Source of the DNA: an uncultured Fusicatenibacter sp.
GTDB taxonomy: Bacteria > Bacillota > Clostridia > Lachnospirales > Lachnospiraceae
Direction of reading: 5' to 3'
DNA length: 22,137 nucleotides
NCBI GenBank assembly: GCA_902493585.1
Contig: CABUPZ010000039.1
Span: 1 to 22,137 of the forward strand
A program made the position numbers and the translations under genes. Below, one piece after another: positions 1 to 6,887 of the stretch. Within the stretch, counting starts at the first letter, position 1, and every line of letters begins with the position of its first letter. The notes beneath the pieces were generated by a model. It saw only the letters and a program-made list of their open reading frames with translations, did no database searches and was not told the origin of the DNA.

Positions 1-1757
1 ACCAGAAGTTCCGGGAAATTTTCAACGGTCTCTCCCCGGTTGTCCAGCCGGAAGCTGACAAAGCCTTTTTTCGTTTCCTGCCCGAGCATTCGCTTCACCG
101 CCTGCTCCGATTTGTCACAGAGTCCCGGAAGACGTTTGCGCAGCGCGATCAGCCCACGGTAATACTCCACCAGATCCGCATTTTCATACGCCCGTTCCCA
201 ATCCAGGCGGTTGATGGAAAGCGGGGAACAGTAGCTGTCTTCCACACCCTCCTTCGTCCTTCCGAACTCTTCCCCGGAGAGCATGAACAGATGTCCCTGG
301 CAGGTCATATAGATGGCAGCCGCCAGCCTGTAAACCCTCCGGAGTTTCTGACTCTCCGTATGGTATCCTCCCTCCGGCTCCAGCGTATCCACCAACTTGT
401 CCCACAAAGTCAGATTGTCATGGGCGGAAACGTAAGTGATCACCTGGGACGGCGCCTTGGGCGAAAATTCTTCACTTCCGCACCATGCCGTCACCGCATG
501 GAGAATATCTTTCTCAAATCCCTCTCCGCCGTTGACAAATCCCGGTTCCTTCCGGTAAAACACATGGCCTTTGACCGCGTCGCGAGTACAGTCGCAGAAG
601 ACGCCGATCCTGGAATCCAGCTTTCGGATATTCGCTTTGTTTGCCGGATAGCTTCCCGGCTCCATATTGGACTCCCGCGCCGACCAGGGTTCCCCGTAGA
701 TCAGCTTCTCCCCTTCCCCAAATTTTTCATCCAGAGCCCGCTGAATCCGGTTCATCAGATCCGTATCCAGCAGTCCCATCAGGTCGAAACGAAAGCCGTC
801 CACATGGTATTCTTCCGCCCAGTACAGCACCGATTCCAGAATATACTTCCCGCACATCGGCCGTTCACTGGCAATATCATTTCCGCAGTCGGAGCCGTTG
901 CACCAGGAGCCGTCCTCTTCCTTCCGGTAATAATATCCCGGCACTGTCCGTTCCAGCCAGGAATCCTGCTGATACGTATGATTATAGACCACGTCCATGA
1001 TCACACGAAAACCATTCCGGTGGAGATTCCGGATCATTTCCTTGAACTCCCGGATCCTCACTTCCCCATGGTACGGATCTGAGGAATAGGACCCTTCCGG
1101 AATCCAGTAATTGACCGGATCGTATCCCCAGTTGAACTGATCCTCAGAGTCTGTTTCATCCACAGACCCGAAATCATACACCGGCATCAGCTGGATATGG
1201 GTCACTCCAAGATTTTTCAGATAATTCATTCCCGTGGGATGGACTCCATCGTTGTTCAGCGTCGTGTCCTCCACGCCAAATGCACGGTAGGTACCCCGGA
1301 CTTCCTCCGGAAATCCTCCGGACGGATCCCAGGAATATTCCCGGACATTCAACTCATAAATCACCGTCTCCGGAGCTTGTTCCGGTGCCCGGTCGTTCTC
1401 CCATCCTTCCGGATCTGTCTCTTCCAGCCGGACCGCCATGCTCCGGCTGCCGTTGACGCCGCAAGCACGGGCATAGGGATCCGCCGTCCTCACCCGACTG
1501 CCGTTCCCCCAGATCTCATAATCATAATAAATCCCATTCAGGTCTTCCGCAAAACATTTTTCCCAGACGCCATCCTCCCCGGGAACCATTTCTTCCCTCC
1601 GGAAGCTTTCGTCTTCCCTGTTTCCTGTCCGGTAAAGATTCAGAAAAACCGCCTCCGCGCCGGGGCTCCAGAGTTTAAACACGGTCTTCTTCCCGTCCAG
1701 GGACACGCCGAGATCCTTTCCTTCATAATAACTGTTTCTCACTGATATTTCCAACAT
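1..1757 (-). CDS. pulA: Type I pullulanase (GH13), C-terminus cut by window edge
   Basis: The frame is open from an ATG at 1757 down to the window edge, giving about 585 residues with no stop, so the C-terminus is missing. An N-terminal CBM48-like beta domain (about residues 15-110) precedes a GH13 barrel. The type I pullulanase signature appears as FNWGYDP near residue 208. GH13 region I is DVVYNH (about 254), region II GFRFD with the nucleophile Asp (about 323), region III YGEPW with the acid/base Glu (about 355), and region IV SAHDN (about 444). These enzymes cleave alpha-1,6 branches of pullulan, limit dextrins and glycogen. There is no signal peptide, so it should act in the cytoplasm on imported branched maltodextrins, which fits its place after the malEFG genes. 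An AAGGAA ribosome site lies about 10 bases before the ATG. The catalytic residues look intact. Confidence 0.95.
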   Translation of the reverse strand, partial: MLEISVRNSYYEGKDLGVSLDGKKTVFKLWSPGAEAVFLNLYRTGNREDESFRREEMVPGEDGVWEKCFAEDLNGIYYDYEIWGNGSRVRTADPYARACGVNGSRSMAVRLEETDPEGWENDRAPEQAPETVIYELNVREYSWDPSGGFPEEVRGTYRAFGVEDTTLNNDGVHPTGMNYLKNLGVTHIQLMPVYDFGSVDETDSEDQFNWGYDPVNYWIPEGSYSSDPYHGEVRIREFKEMIRNLHRNGFRVIMDVVYNHTYQQDSWLERTVPGYYYRKEEDGSWCNGSDCGNDIASERPMCGKYILESVLYWAEEYHVDGFRFDLMGLLDTDLMNRIQRALDEKFGEGEKLIYGEPWSARESNMEPGSYPANKANIRKLDSRIGVFCDCTRDAVKGHVFYRKEPGFVNGGEGFEKDILHAVTAWCGSEEFSPKAPSQVITYVSAHDNLTLWDKLVDTLEPEGGYHTESQKLRRVYRLAAAIYMTCQGHLFMLSGEEFGRTKEGVEDSYCSPLSINRLDWERAYENADLVEYYRGLIALRKRLPGLCDKSEQAVKRMLGQETKKGFVSFRLDNRGETVENFPELL

Positions 1758-1797
1758 ACTGCAAATTCCTTTTCTAAACACGTAACATTTCTGTCAG

Positions 1798-1840
1798 CTG
1801 AACTGTTACAGCATCCACCTATAAAAATCTCAACGGTTAC
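1798..1840 (-). repeat. Two copies of the GTAACNGTTSAG motif upstream of pulA
   Basis: On the minus strand GTAACCGTTGAG (1840-1829) and GTAACAGTTCAG (1809-1798) lie 31 bases apart in the same orientation, between the malG hairpin and the pullulanase start. The same motif occurs twice more at 9637-9648 and 9732-9743. It could be an operator or a remnant of a small interspersed repeat. No convincing pulA promoter was seen here, so pulA may be expressed by read-through. Confidence 0.4.
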
Positions 1841-1850
1841 ACAGACACAA

Positions 1851-1901
1851 CGGTCCGGTTCCTGTGCAGAAAATCTCCTGCACAAGACCGGACCGTTTTT
1901 T
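1851..1901 (-). terminator. Strong hairpin just after malG
   Basis: Arms 1851-1869 and 1878-1895 pair almost perfectly, as CGGTCCGGT with ACCGGACCG plus TGTGCAG with CTGCACA, around an 8-base loop. The hairpin sits a few bases after the malG stop. A clean T6 run lies on the plus-strand side (1896-1901). On the minus strand, which is the direction of malG, the following tract is only TTGTGTCT. It may therefore terminate minus-strand transcripts incompletely, leaving read-through into pulA, or stabilise the malEFG message. Confidence 0.6.
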
Positions 1902-1902
1902 C

Positions 1903-2757
1903 TCAGCCCTTGACTGCTCCGGACAATCCGTCCACATAGAATCTCTGCAGGCAAAGGAACAGGATTGCGATCGGAATGGAGATCAGAACCGCTCCGGCCG
2001 CGAAACTGGTATACCAACTGTCAATGTATTCCTTCTCCAGCATTCTCCAAAGTCCAATGGCAACGGTATACTGGTCCGCGTTGGCGCGGCAGATGACTCT
2101 TGCAAAAATAAAGTCCAGCCACGGTCCCATAAAGGAAGTCAGGATCGTATAGATGATGATCGGCTTGCTCAGCGGGATCGTGATCCTTGTAAAGATTCTC
2201 CAGCGGGTACATCCATCGATCAGCGCCGCCTCATCGATTTCCTTCGGAATCGTGTCAAAAAATCCCTTAGAAATCTGGAAGGACAGAGCCGCGCCTCCGG
2301 AATAACACAAAATCAGAGCCACACGGATCAGGGAACCTTCCGTCAGTCCCACCGCTTTCAGAATAAAGTACACAGCGATCATGGACATGAAAGCCGGGAA
2401 CAGACCCAGGATCATCGCCATATTCATGTACGGCTTTCTCATTTTAAATTTCAGTCTGGACAGACAGTAGGACGCGGACAATACATAGAATGCCGACAGG
2501 ATACAGGAAAAAATCGCGATGATCAGTGTGTTCATGAACATCTGCGGGAAATTCAGGATCGATGTATCCGTAAACAGCTTGATGTAGTTATCCAGTGTAT
2601 ACGCCTGCGGCAGGAAGGTGGACACATAAGAGCCCTTTTCCGCGCGGAAACTGGTCAGGATCACCCAGAGAATCGGGAATACCCAGAGAAATGCCAGAAC
2701 CGCCAGCAGACAATGAATTGCAAAATTTTTGATTTTTTTCGACGTTTTGTGGTTCAT
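1903..2757 (-). CDS. malG: Maltodextrin ABC transporter permease, MalG type
   Basis: This 284-residue inner-membrane permease of the CUT1 family has six predicted membrane segments; the first is at about residues 15-37. The EAA loop that docks the ATPase is visible at about 172-198 (EIDEAALIDG, then a Pro-rich end). Its length and its short N-terminus are typical of MalG. It starts two bases after the stop of the MalF frame, with GGGAGG about 10 bases upstream of the ATG, so it is translated as part of the malE-malF-malG unit. It should form the channel together with MalF and transport maltose or maltodextrins delivered by the lipoprotein encoded upstream. The substrate is inferred from the adjacent pullulanase and binding protein; another alpha-glucoside is possible. 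Confidence 0.9.
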   Translation of the reverse strand: MNHKTSKKIKNFAIHCLLAVLAFLWVFPILWVILTSFRAEKGSYVSTFLPQAYTLDNYIKLFTDTSILNFPQMFMNTLIIAIFSCILSAFYVLSASYCLSRLKFKMRKPYMNMAMILGLFPAFMSMIAVYFILKAVGLTEGSLIRVALILCYSGGAALSFQISKGFFDTIPKEIDEAALIDGCTRWRIFTRITIPLSKPIIIYTILTSFMGPWLDFIFARVICRANADQYTVAIGLWRMLEKEYIDSWYTSFAAGAVLISIPIAILFLCLQRFYVDGLSGAVKG

Positions 2758-2759
2758 GC

Positions 2760-3701
2760 TTAAAATCCTCCCTCTTCCTTATAGGATTTGCTGTTCCGGT
2801 AGGTAAAGAGCGCTCCGACCGCAAGGATCACGAACGTCAGAATACCGATGACCGCGCCCACATTGTAATACTGTCTGTCTACCGTCAGCTTGTACAGCCA
2901 GGTAACCAGCAGGTCCGTACTTCCCGCCGTGGACGAAAGATTCGTCACAGGATCTCCGCCGGACAGCAGGTAGATAACGTTGAAGTTATTCACGTTTCCT
3001 GTAAACGTTGCGATCAGGTACGGCGTCGTTACATACAGCATATAAGGAAGCGTGATCTTAAAGAAAGTCTGGAAGGCATTGGCTCCATCTACCTTGGCAG
3101 CTTCGTACAGCTCCGCCGGGATGTTCTGAAGAACACCGGTCAGCTGCAGGAGGGTATACGGCACACCTACCCAGATATTGATCACGATAACGGTCACTCT
3201 CGCCCAGGTCGGATCTGTAAAGAACGGCAGGCTCGCAGCGATCAGTCCGAGGTTTCTCAGAAGTACGTTGACTGCACCTTCCGGCTGCAGCATCGTCCGC
3301 ATGATCAGCAGAGATACGAACATCGGAACTGCGCAGGAAAGTACGAAGCAGAAACGCCAGAACCCCTTTGCCTTCGTCTCTTTCCGGTTGATGATCAGAG
3401 ACAGGATCATTCCACAGATGTAGTTTGAGAAGGTGGCGAAGAACGCCCACACGATCGTCCAGATCAATACTGACCAGAACGTACTTCCCAGAACGCTGCT
3501 GGAATCAAACAGGGTTTTGAAGTTATCCAGCCCCACCCAGTCAAACAGCACCAGATGATTGTCAATGATACTGTAGTTGGTGAACGCCATACAGATCATG
3601 AACACCAGGGGCAGTACAGTCAGTGCAAAAATAAAGAACAGCGGAGGGGTCATCAGGAGTTTCTGAAGGTTCTCGTCGAGAAGCGTTTTCATCCTCCACA
3701 A
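2760..3701 (-). CDS. malF: MalF-type permease, C-terminal core (frameshifted part)
   Basis: This frame encodes the membrane core of a MalF permease: membrane segments from about residue 20, the EAA loop ELYEAAKVDG at about 197-206, and the MalF-typical TDLLVTWLYKLT stretch near the C-terminus. The open frame can be read from TTG at 3701 or from ATG at 3692. Neither has a properly spaced ribosome site, because GGAGG directly abuts the ATG. The overlapping upstream frame (3562-4131) carries the N-terminal extension that clostridial MalF proteins normally have fused in one chain. The two frames join near 3690-3693 if one base is removed or two are added. I read this as one gene of about 458 codons broken by a frameshift, either real or a sequence error. 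If the shift is real, the permease may be made poorly or not at all. Confidence 0.85.
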   Translation of the reverse strand: MWRMKTLLDENLQKLLMTPPLFFIFALTVLPLVFMICMAFTNYSIIDNHLVLFDWVGLDNFKTLFDSSSVLGSTFWSVLIWTIVWAFFATFSNYICGMILSLIINRKETKAKGFWRFCFVLSCAVPMFVSLLIMRTMLQPEGAVNVLLRNLGLIAASLPFFTDPTWARVTVIVINIWVGVPYTLLQLTGVLQNIPAELYEAAKVDGANAFQTFFKITLPYMLYVTTPYLIATFTGNVNNFNVIYLLSGGDPVTNLSSTAGSTDLLVTWLYKLTVDRQYYNVGAVIGILTFVILAVGALFTYRNSKSYKEEGGF

Positions 3702-4131
3702 AGGTGTTGATGTGTTTTCCCTGTTTCGCCAGGCACTCCGCCTTATAGGCGCTTTTCAGGGAACCTCTCCATATGTAGACCATCAGCAATGTTACAAAAA
3801 TGGTAGCCACTCCGTAGAGCAGAATGGTGATGGACTGGTCGCCCTGGGTGTACAGGTACACCTGCTGCGCCTCATCCCAGTACTCCTGCTGCTCTACCGT
3901 TCCGAGAGATCCCAGCATATACAGGCAGTGCAGACCGGTCATGATCATAAATACAACGTATGCCGCTTCCGCTGCCAGATACAGCAGGCCCTTGATCCTC
4001 TGACCATGCACAAAACTTCCAAGTCCCATCACGAGCATGGAAAGCTTCGTCTCCGGAGCGCCTTTTGTAATCGCCGCCGTACAGGTATACGGCGTATCAA
4101 ACTCACTTGCTTTTCGTTTCCTTCCAAACAT
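3562..4131 (-). CDS. malF: MalF-type permease, N-terminal extension (frameshifted part)
   Basis: The frame starts at ATG 4131 with a good ribosome site (GGGAGG, spacing about 8) 17 bases after the malE stop. Residues 1-147 match what is known of the N-terminal region of Firmicutes MalF permeases: a polar start, TKLSMLVMGLGS (28-39), one hydrophobic segment at about 49-65, a soluble stretch with the YWDEAQQVY pattern (84-92), a second hydrophobic segment at about 101-120, and LKSAYKAECLAKQGK into INTFVED (to 147). After residue 147 the frame becomes Pro/Ser-rich and unlike any permease, while the +1 frame continues with KTLLDEN and the permease core. The last 42 codons are therefore out-of-frame read-through overlapping the downstream frame. 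Confidence 0.8.
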   Translation of the reverse strand: MFGRKRKASEFDTPYTCTAAITKGAPETKLSMLVMGLGSFVHGQRIKGLLYLAAEAAYVVFMIMTGLHCLYMLGSLGTVEQQEYWDEAQQVYLYTQGDQSITILLYGVATIFVTLLMVYIWRGSLKSAYKAECLAKQGKHINTFVEDENASRREPSETPDDPSAVLYFCTDCTAPGVHDLYGVHQLQYH

Positions 4132-4148
4132 GTTTCACCCTCCCCATA

Positions 4149-5375
4149 TCAGATACCGTCGCTGTTCATCGCGGTATTCATATCCTGTGTCATCTGTTCC
4201 GCATTGTCATGGGTCACACTTCCGTTCCGGATACCCTTTCCAAGGTTCTCCACCGGTACCCAGCAGTTGTTCATCTGCGGAACGATCGGCTGAAGAATCG
4301 AAGTGCGGTCAAAGGTATCGTTCTGGGCAAATACCACCGGATCTGACGCGATGGCTTCGTCCTTCAGAAGCTCTGTATTACAAGGAACCACATTGAGCAG
4401 TTCGTAGTGCAGCTGCTGCGCTTCCGCAGAAGCAAGGTAGATCGCCAGCTCCACCGCCTGTACCATATATTTGCTGTGCGCATTTACGCCGACTGCCTTG
4501 GAACCGCCGTAAGCCTGCATCTGCACTTCCTTTCCGTTGAGATTGAATGTGGGAAGCGCGGCTACGCCCATATTTTCGCCGAGGATCTCCTCGATCGCCG
4601 CTGCATCCCAGGAACCGGTAAACATCGCGTTGATGCTTCCGTCACGAAGTCCGGCGATACCGGAACCGTCCGCGTCAATCTTGAAATTCGGATTCTGGTT
4701 CAGGTCAATCAGATAATCGGTTACTTCCACCGCATTCTCTCCGCCGAACTCAACGCCGGCTTTCTCATCTGTTCCATCCTCTCCGAACAGCGTACAGCCG
4801 TTGCCTACATAAAAGGCGGGAAGATACCAGGAGTTGGTGAACGGGAAGGAAACCACACCTTTCTCAAGCATGGTATCCAGACTCTTTACATCTTCCTCCG
4901 AGAACACGCTCTTATCATAGAACATATACCAGATATTGCTGGTGTAAGGCGCTCCGTAGAGCTCTCCGTCCCAGGTCACAGACTGGAGCATCGCCTCGGA
5001 GTTCGTCGCCTTGATCTCCTCCGCGTATTTTCCTCCGAATTTCGCTCCTGCGTTCGCATTGGTCAGGGTAGTCAGCGCGTTGTTCGCGTAAAAGAACACA
5101 TCGGCGCTGGCCGTCGGGTCCTGTGCTACCTGGGTTGCTGCGCTGGCCTCATCGGCCACACCGTAAACAAAGGTGATGTCCCACTCGGGATGCATGTCCG
5201 CAAAATTTTCGCAGCAGGTCTGCAGCCACTCTCCGCTGTCCTTGGACTGGTCGTTGGACGGAGACCATACCATCAGACGGATTTTTTCCTTTCCGTCGTC
5301 GGCGGTTCCGCATCCGCCCAGCACAGACGCCGCAGCCATCAGCCCGGCCATTAACAGTGCAATCTTTCTCTTCAT
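4149..5375 (-). CDS. malE: Maltodextrin-binding lipoprotein, MalE type
   Basis: This is an extracellular solute-binding protein of 408 residues. A longer in-frame ATG exists at 5492, but the ATG at 5375 is chosen because it has a well placed GGAAGAG ribosome site and starts directly with a lipoprotein signal peptide (Lys/Arg at 2-4, hydrophobic 5-18, lipobox LGGC with Cys22). The mature protein has the family-1 binding-protein pattern, including WDGELYGAPY and FTGSWDAAAI segments typical of sugar-binding MalE relatives. It is anchored in the membrane and hands oligosaccharide to the MalF/MalG channel. It is the first gene of the operon, divergent from a LacI gene, with a leader of about 180 bases. 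Specificity for maltodextrin is inferred from the pullulanase in the same cluster. Confidence 0.9.
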   Translation of the reverse strand: MKRKIALLMAGLMAAASVLGGCGTADDGKEKIRLMVWSPSNDQSKDSGEWLQTCCENFADMHPEWDITFVYGVADEASAATQVAQDPTASADVFFYANNALTTLTNANAGAKFGGKYAEEIKATNSEAMLQSVTWDGELYGAPYTSNIWYMFYDKSVFSEEDVKSLDTMLEKGVVSFPFTNSWYLPAFYVGNGCTLFGEDGTDEKAGVEFGGENAVEVTDYLIDLNQNPNFKIDADGSGIAGLRDGSINAMFTGSWDAAAIEEILGENMGVAALPTFNLNGKEVQMQAYGGSKAVGVNAHSKYMVQAVELAIYLASAEAQQLHYELLNVVPCNTELLKDEAIASDPVVFAQNDTFDRTSILQPIVPQMNNCWVPVENLGKGIRNGSVTHDNAEQMTQDMNTAMNSDGI

Positions 5376-5388
5376 ACCATCTCTTCCT

Positions 5389-5412
5389 TTCCGGCAGTTC
5401 CGGGAGCCGGAA
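5389..5412 (-). other. Hairpin touching the malE ribosome site
   Basis: TTCCGGC (minus strand, 5412-5406) pairs with GCCGGAA (5395-5389) around a 10-base loop. The second arm directly borders the malE ribosome-binding GGAAGAG. Such a structure could modulate translation initiation, but a 7-bp stem may also be chance. Confidence 0.3.
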
Positions 5413-5548
5413 GACATGCCTGTCCCATCGCTCCCTGCCGTCTGCTTCCGCGTGGTCAGATTTTCCCTGATCCTGTCCTCTTTCCGTCCCATCTCATGAA
5501 TCGCTCCGCATTTGGCTTCCTGCCATTCCTTATTGAGTTTCGCTTAGT

Positions 5549-5707
5549 TTAGTTATTTTTAATATATTCCTGTTTTACCAATTCGTCAAGCTGTTTTTCG
5601 GTATTTTTTATAACTTCTAGCAGTTGTTGCAATTTTTCCTCTGCAATTTGTACATTTTGTTCTTCGAAATCTTACGAAACTTCTGAGCCAGCCGCCGGAT
5701 TTTTCAT
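5549..5707 (-). pseudogene. Possible small-protein gene broken by a stop codon
   Basis: On the minus strand GGAGAAGCA precedes ATG at 5707. The frame reads MKNPAAGSEVS, then TAA at 5674-5672, and then stays open for 40 more codons to TAA at 5551-5549. The part after the internal stop is strongly amphipathic and helix-like, for example EEKLQQLLEVIKNTEKQLDE, with leucines in heptad-like spacing. Without the internal TAA it would be a 52-residue protein. I do not recognise the family; a loose resemblance to short helical regulators of the Spo0E type was considered but the spacing does not fit. AT-rich intergenic DNA can give Lys/Glu-rich frames by chance, so this is only a candidate. Confidence 0.3.
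5561..5589 (-). promoter_or_regulatory. Candidate sigma-A promoter for malE operon
   Basis: On the minus strand TTGACG (5589-5584), a 17-base spacer and TATATT (5566-5561) form a near-consensus promoter, with transcription expected near 5553. It lies inside the 3' part of a possible small ORF (5549-5707), so one of the two readings could be coincidental. Confidence 0.55.
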
Positions 5708-5735
5708 TGCTTCTCCGTATAAGATAGTATATAAT
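5707..5735 (+). promoter_or_regulatory. Candidate sigma-A promoter for the LacI gene
   Basis: TTGCTT (5707-5712), a 17-base spacer and a perfect TATAAT (5730-5735) point to transcription starting near 5742, giving a leader of about 120 bases before the LacI start. It is divergent from the malE promoter candidate about 120 bases away. Confidence 0.6.
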
Positions 5736-5748
5736 AATGGAAATAAGT

Positions 5749-5804
5749 TAACAGTTCCGCCAGGGGAATTGTTACGGTCTGCGCAGTAAATGCGCAGACC
5801 TAAC
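5749..5804 (+). other. Tandem hairpins in LacI leader
   Basis: Two adjacent inverted repeats lie just after the predicted transcription start. Hairpin 1 pairs 5749-5758 with 5765-5774 (AACAGTTCC with GGAATTGTT, one G-U pair, 6-base loop). Hairpin 2 is a perfect 10-bp stem, GGTCTGCGCA with TGCGCAGACC (5776-5785 and 5791-5800, loop GTAAA), extendable by GTTA/TAAC at its base; that extension would compete with hairpin 1. No T-run follows, so it is not a classical terminator. The arms of hairpin 1 resemble the GTAACNGTTSAG motif found elsewhere in the window. It may be a 5' stabiliser, an operator or a small intergenic repeat. Confidence 0.6.
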
Positions 5805-5864
5805 TGAATATTTACGAAATAATCTTTTTATACTCCATAATTTCGAAAAAAGGAAGTGAATTTT

Positions 5865-6887
5865 ATGACGACAATCGCCGATATTGCCAAAAAACTCGGT
5901 GTTTCCAAGAGCACAGTCTCCAAAGCCCTGAACAATGCTCCGGACATCAGCGAAACCTTGCGAAAAACGATTGTGGAAACCGCCGTGGAAATGGGCTACT
6001 CCAAACTGCGGCAGAACAAGAAAGAAGCGAAAAAAGTCTGTATCCTGATTGAAAACATGGACTACACCAACGAACTGCACTTCGGCTATCATATCATCAT
6101 CGGTTTCCGGCAGATGGCAGAACCGGCCGGCTACCAGGTCGATGTCGTTCCCATCGACAACGCCATGCAGCGCGCCTTCGGATTCGATGCATTTATGCTC
6201 CAGAATCATTACCTGGGCGCCTTCATCCTGGGCATGACACTCAACGACCCCTGGATGAAGGATCTGCAGGCAAGCCGCACCCCCGCCGTTCTTTATGACA
6301 ACTATATTCCAGAAAACCCTTCCACCTGTTATGTGGGCATCGACAATTCCGAGGGCATGAATCTGGCCGTGAAGTACCTGAAAGGACTGGGGCACCGGAA
6401 GATCGGTTACCTGAGCACCTCCCTCGGCTCTTACATCACCCAGGTACGCCACCGTGCGTTTTTCAGCGCCCTGAAACGAAACGGACTGAAATCCGACCCC
6501 CGTCTGGCGGGCATTTCCTATTATGTTTCCGAATGCGTCCAGAAACACGTTCCAAAGCTGCTGGAACAGGGCATAACCGCGATCATCTGCTGCCACGACC
6601 AGATGGCGAACGCGGCGATGGTGCAGTGCCGCGAAACCGGCCACCGGGTTCCGGAGGATGTCAGCATCGTCGGTTTCGATGATCTGCCCATGTGCGCCTA
6701 CACGGAACCTCCGCTGACCACCGTGCGGCAGGATCAGCTGCTCCTTGGAAAGTGCGGTTTCAACGCGCTGGTAAGCCTGATGAACGAAGTACCGGTAGGA
6801 ACCCTGCTGCTGCACGCAAGCCTGATCACCAGAGATTCCTGCGGAGAGGCAAACTATTCCAGCAGTTCCGAGACAGAAACCGCCTGA
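5865..6887 (+). CDS. LacI-family regulator of the maltodextrin locus
   Basis: This is a 340-residue regulator. The ATG at 5865 is preferred over an in-frame GTG at 5856 because AGGAAG (5851-5856) overlaps the GTG and is correctly spaced for the ATG. Residues 3-24 form the LacI helix-turn-helix (TIADIAKKLGVSKSTVSKAL), followed by NNAPDISETLR. The hinge region (GYSKLRQNKKEAKK) lacks the usual Asn-Pro-x-Ala-Arg-x-Leu pattern. The effector domain from about residue 52 has the periplasmic-binding fold, with VSIVGFDDLP near residue 268 typical of the family. It is divergent from malE and probably represses or activates the malEFG-pulA genes in response to maltose or a maltodextrin. The ligand is inferred from context only. 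Its last 34 bases overlap the end of the convergent deacetylase-like gene. Confidence 0.9.
   Translation: MTTIADIAKKLGVSKSTVSKALNNAPDISETLRKTIVETAVEMGYSKLRQNKKEAKKVCILIENMDYTNELHFGYHIIIGFRQMAEPAGYQVDVVPIDNAMQRAFGFDAFMLQNHYLGAFILGMTLNDPWMKDLQASRTPAVLYDNYIPENPSTCYVGIDNSEGMNLAVKYLKGLGHRKIGYLSTSLGSYITQVRHRAFFSALKRNGLKSDPRLAGISYYVSECVQKHVPKLLEQGITAIICCHDQMANAAMVQCRETGHRVPEDVSIVGFDDLPMCAYTEPPLTTVRQDQLLLGKCGFNALVSLMNEVPVGTLLLHASLITRDSCGEANYSSSSETETA

Noticed and set aside
1829..1843. Catabolite-response (cre) site
   Set aside because: TGTAACCGTTGAGA fits part of the cre consensus but lacks the final conserved C, and the other copies of the motif fit worse.
1758..1850. Promoter for pulA
   Set aside because: TTGAGA and TGTAAC at 17-base spacing were considered, but the -10 match is poor. 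Not reported as a feature.
1864..2763. 299-codon plus-strand open frame
   Set aside because: It lies antisense to malG, whose protein is clearly recognisable. Its own translation is Gln/Arg/His-rich with no known pattern, as expected for an antisense shadow.
5376..5492. 39-residue N-terminal extension of MalE
   Set aside because: The in-frame ATG at 5492 has a poorly spaced ribosome site, and the extension would bury the lipoprotein signal peptide. The ATG at 5375 has a proper site.
5660..5850. TTACGAAA and TTCGAAA elements as LacI operators
   Set aside because: They occur twice each in the intergenic region but form no symmetric pair of sensible spacing, and such AT-rich words are frequent by chance.
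5772..6815. 347-codon minus-strand open frame covering the LacI gene
   Set aside because: The plus strand encodes a full LacI protein with promoter and ribosome site. The opposite frame has no family pattern.
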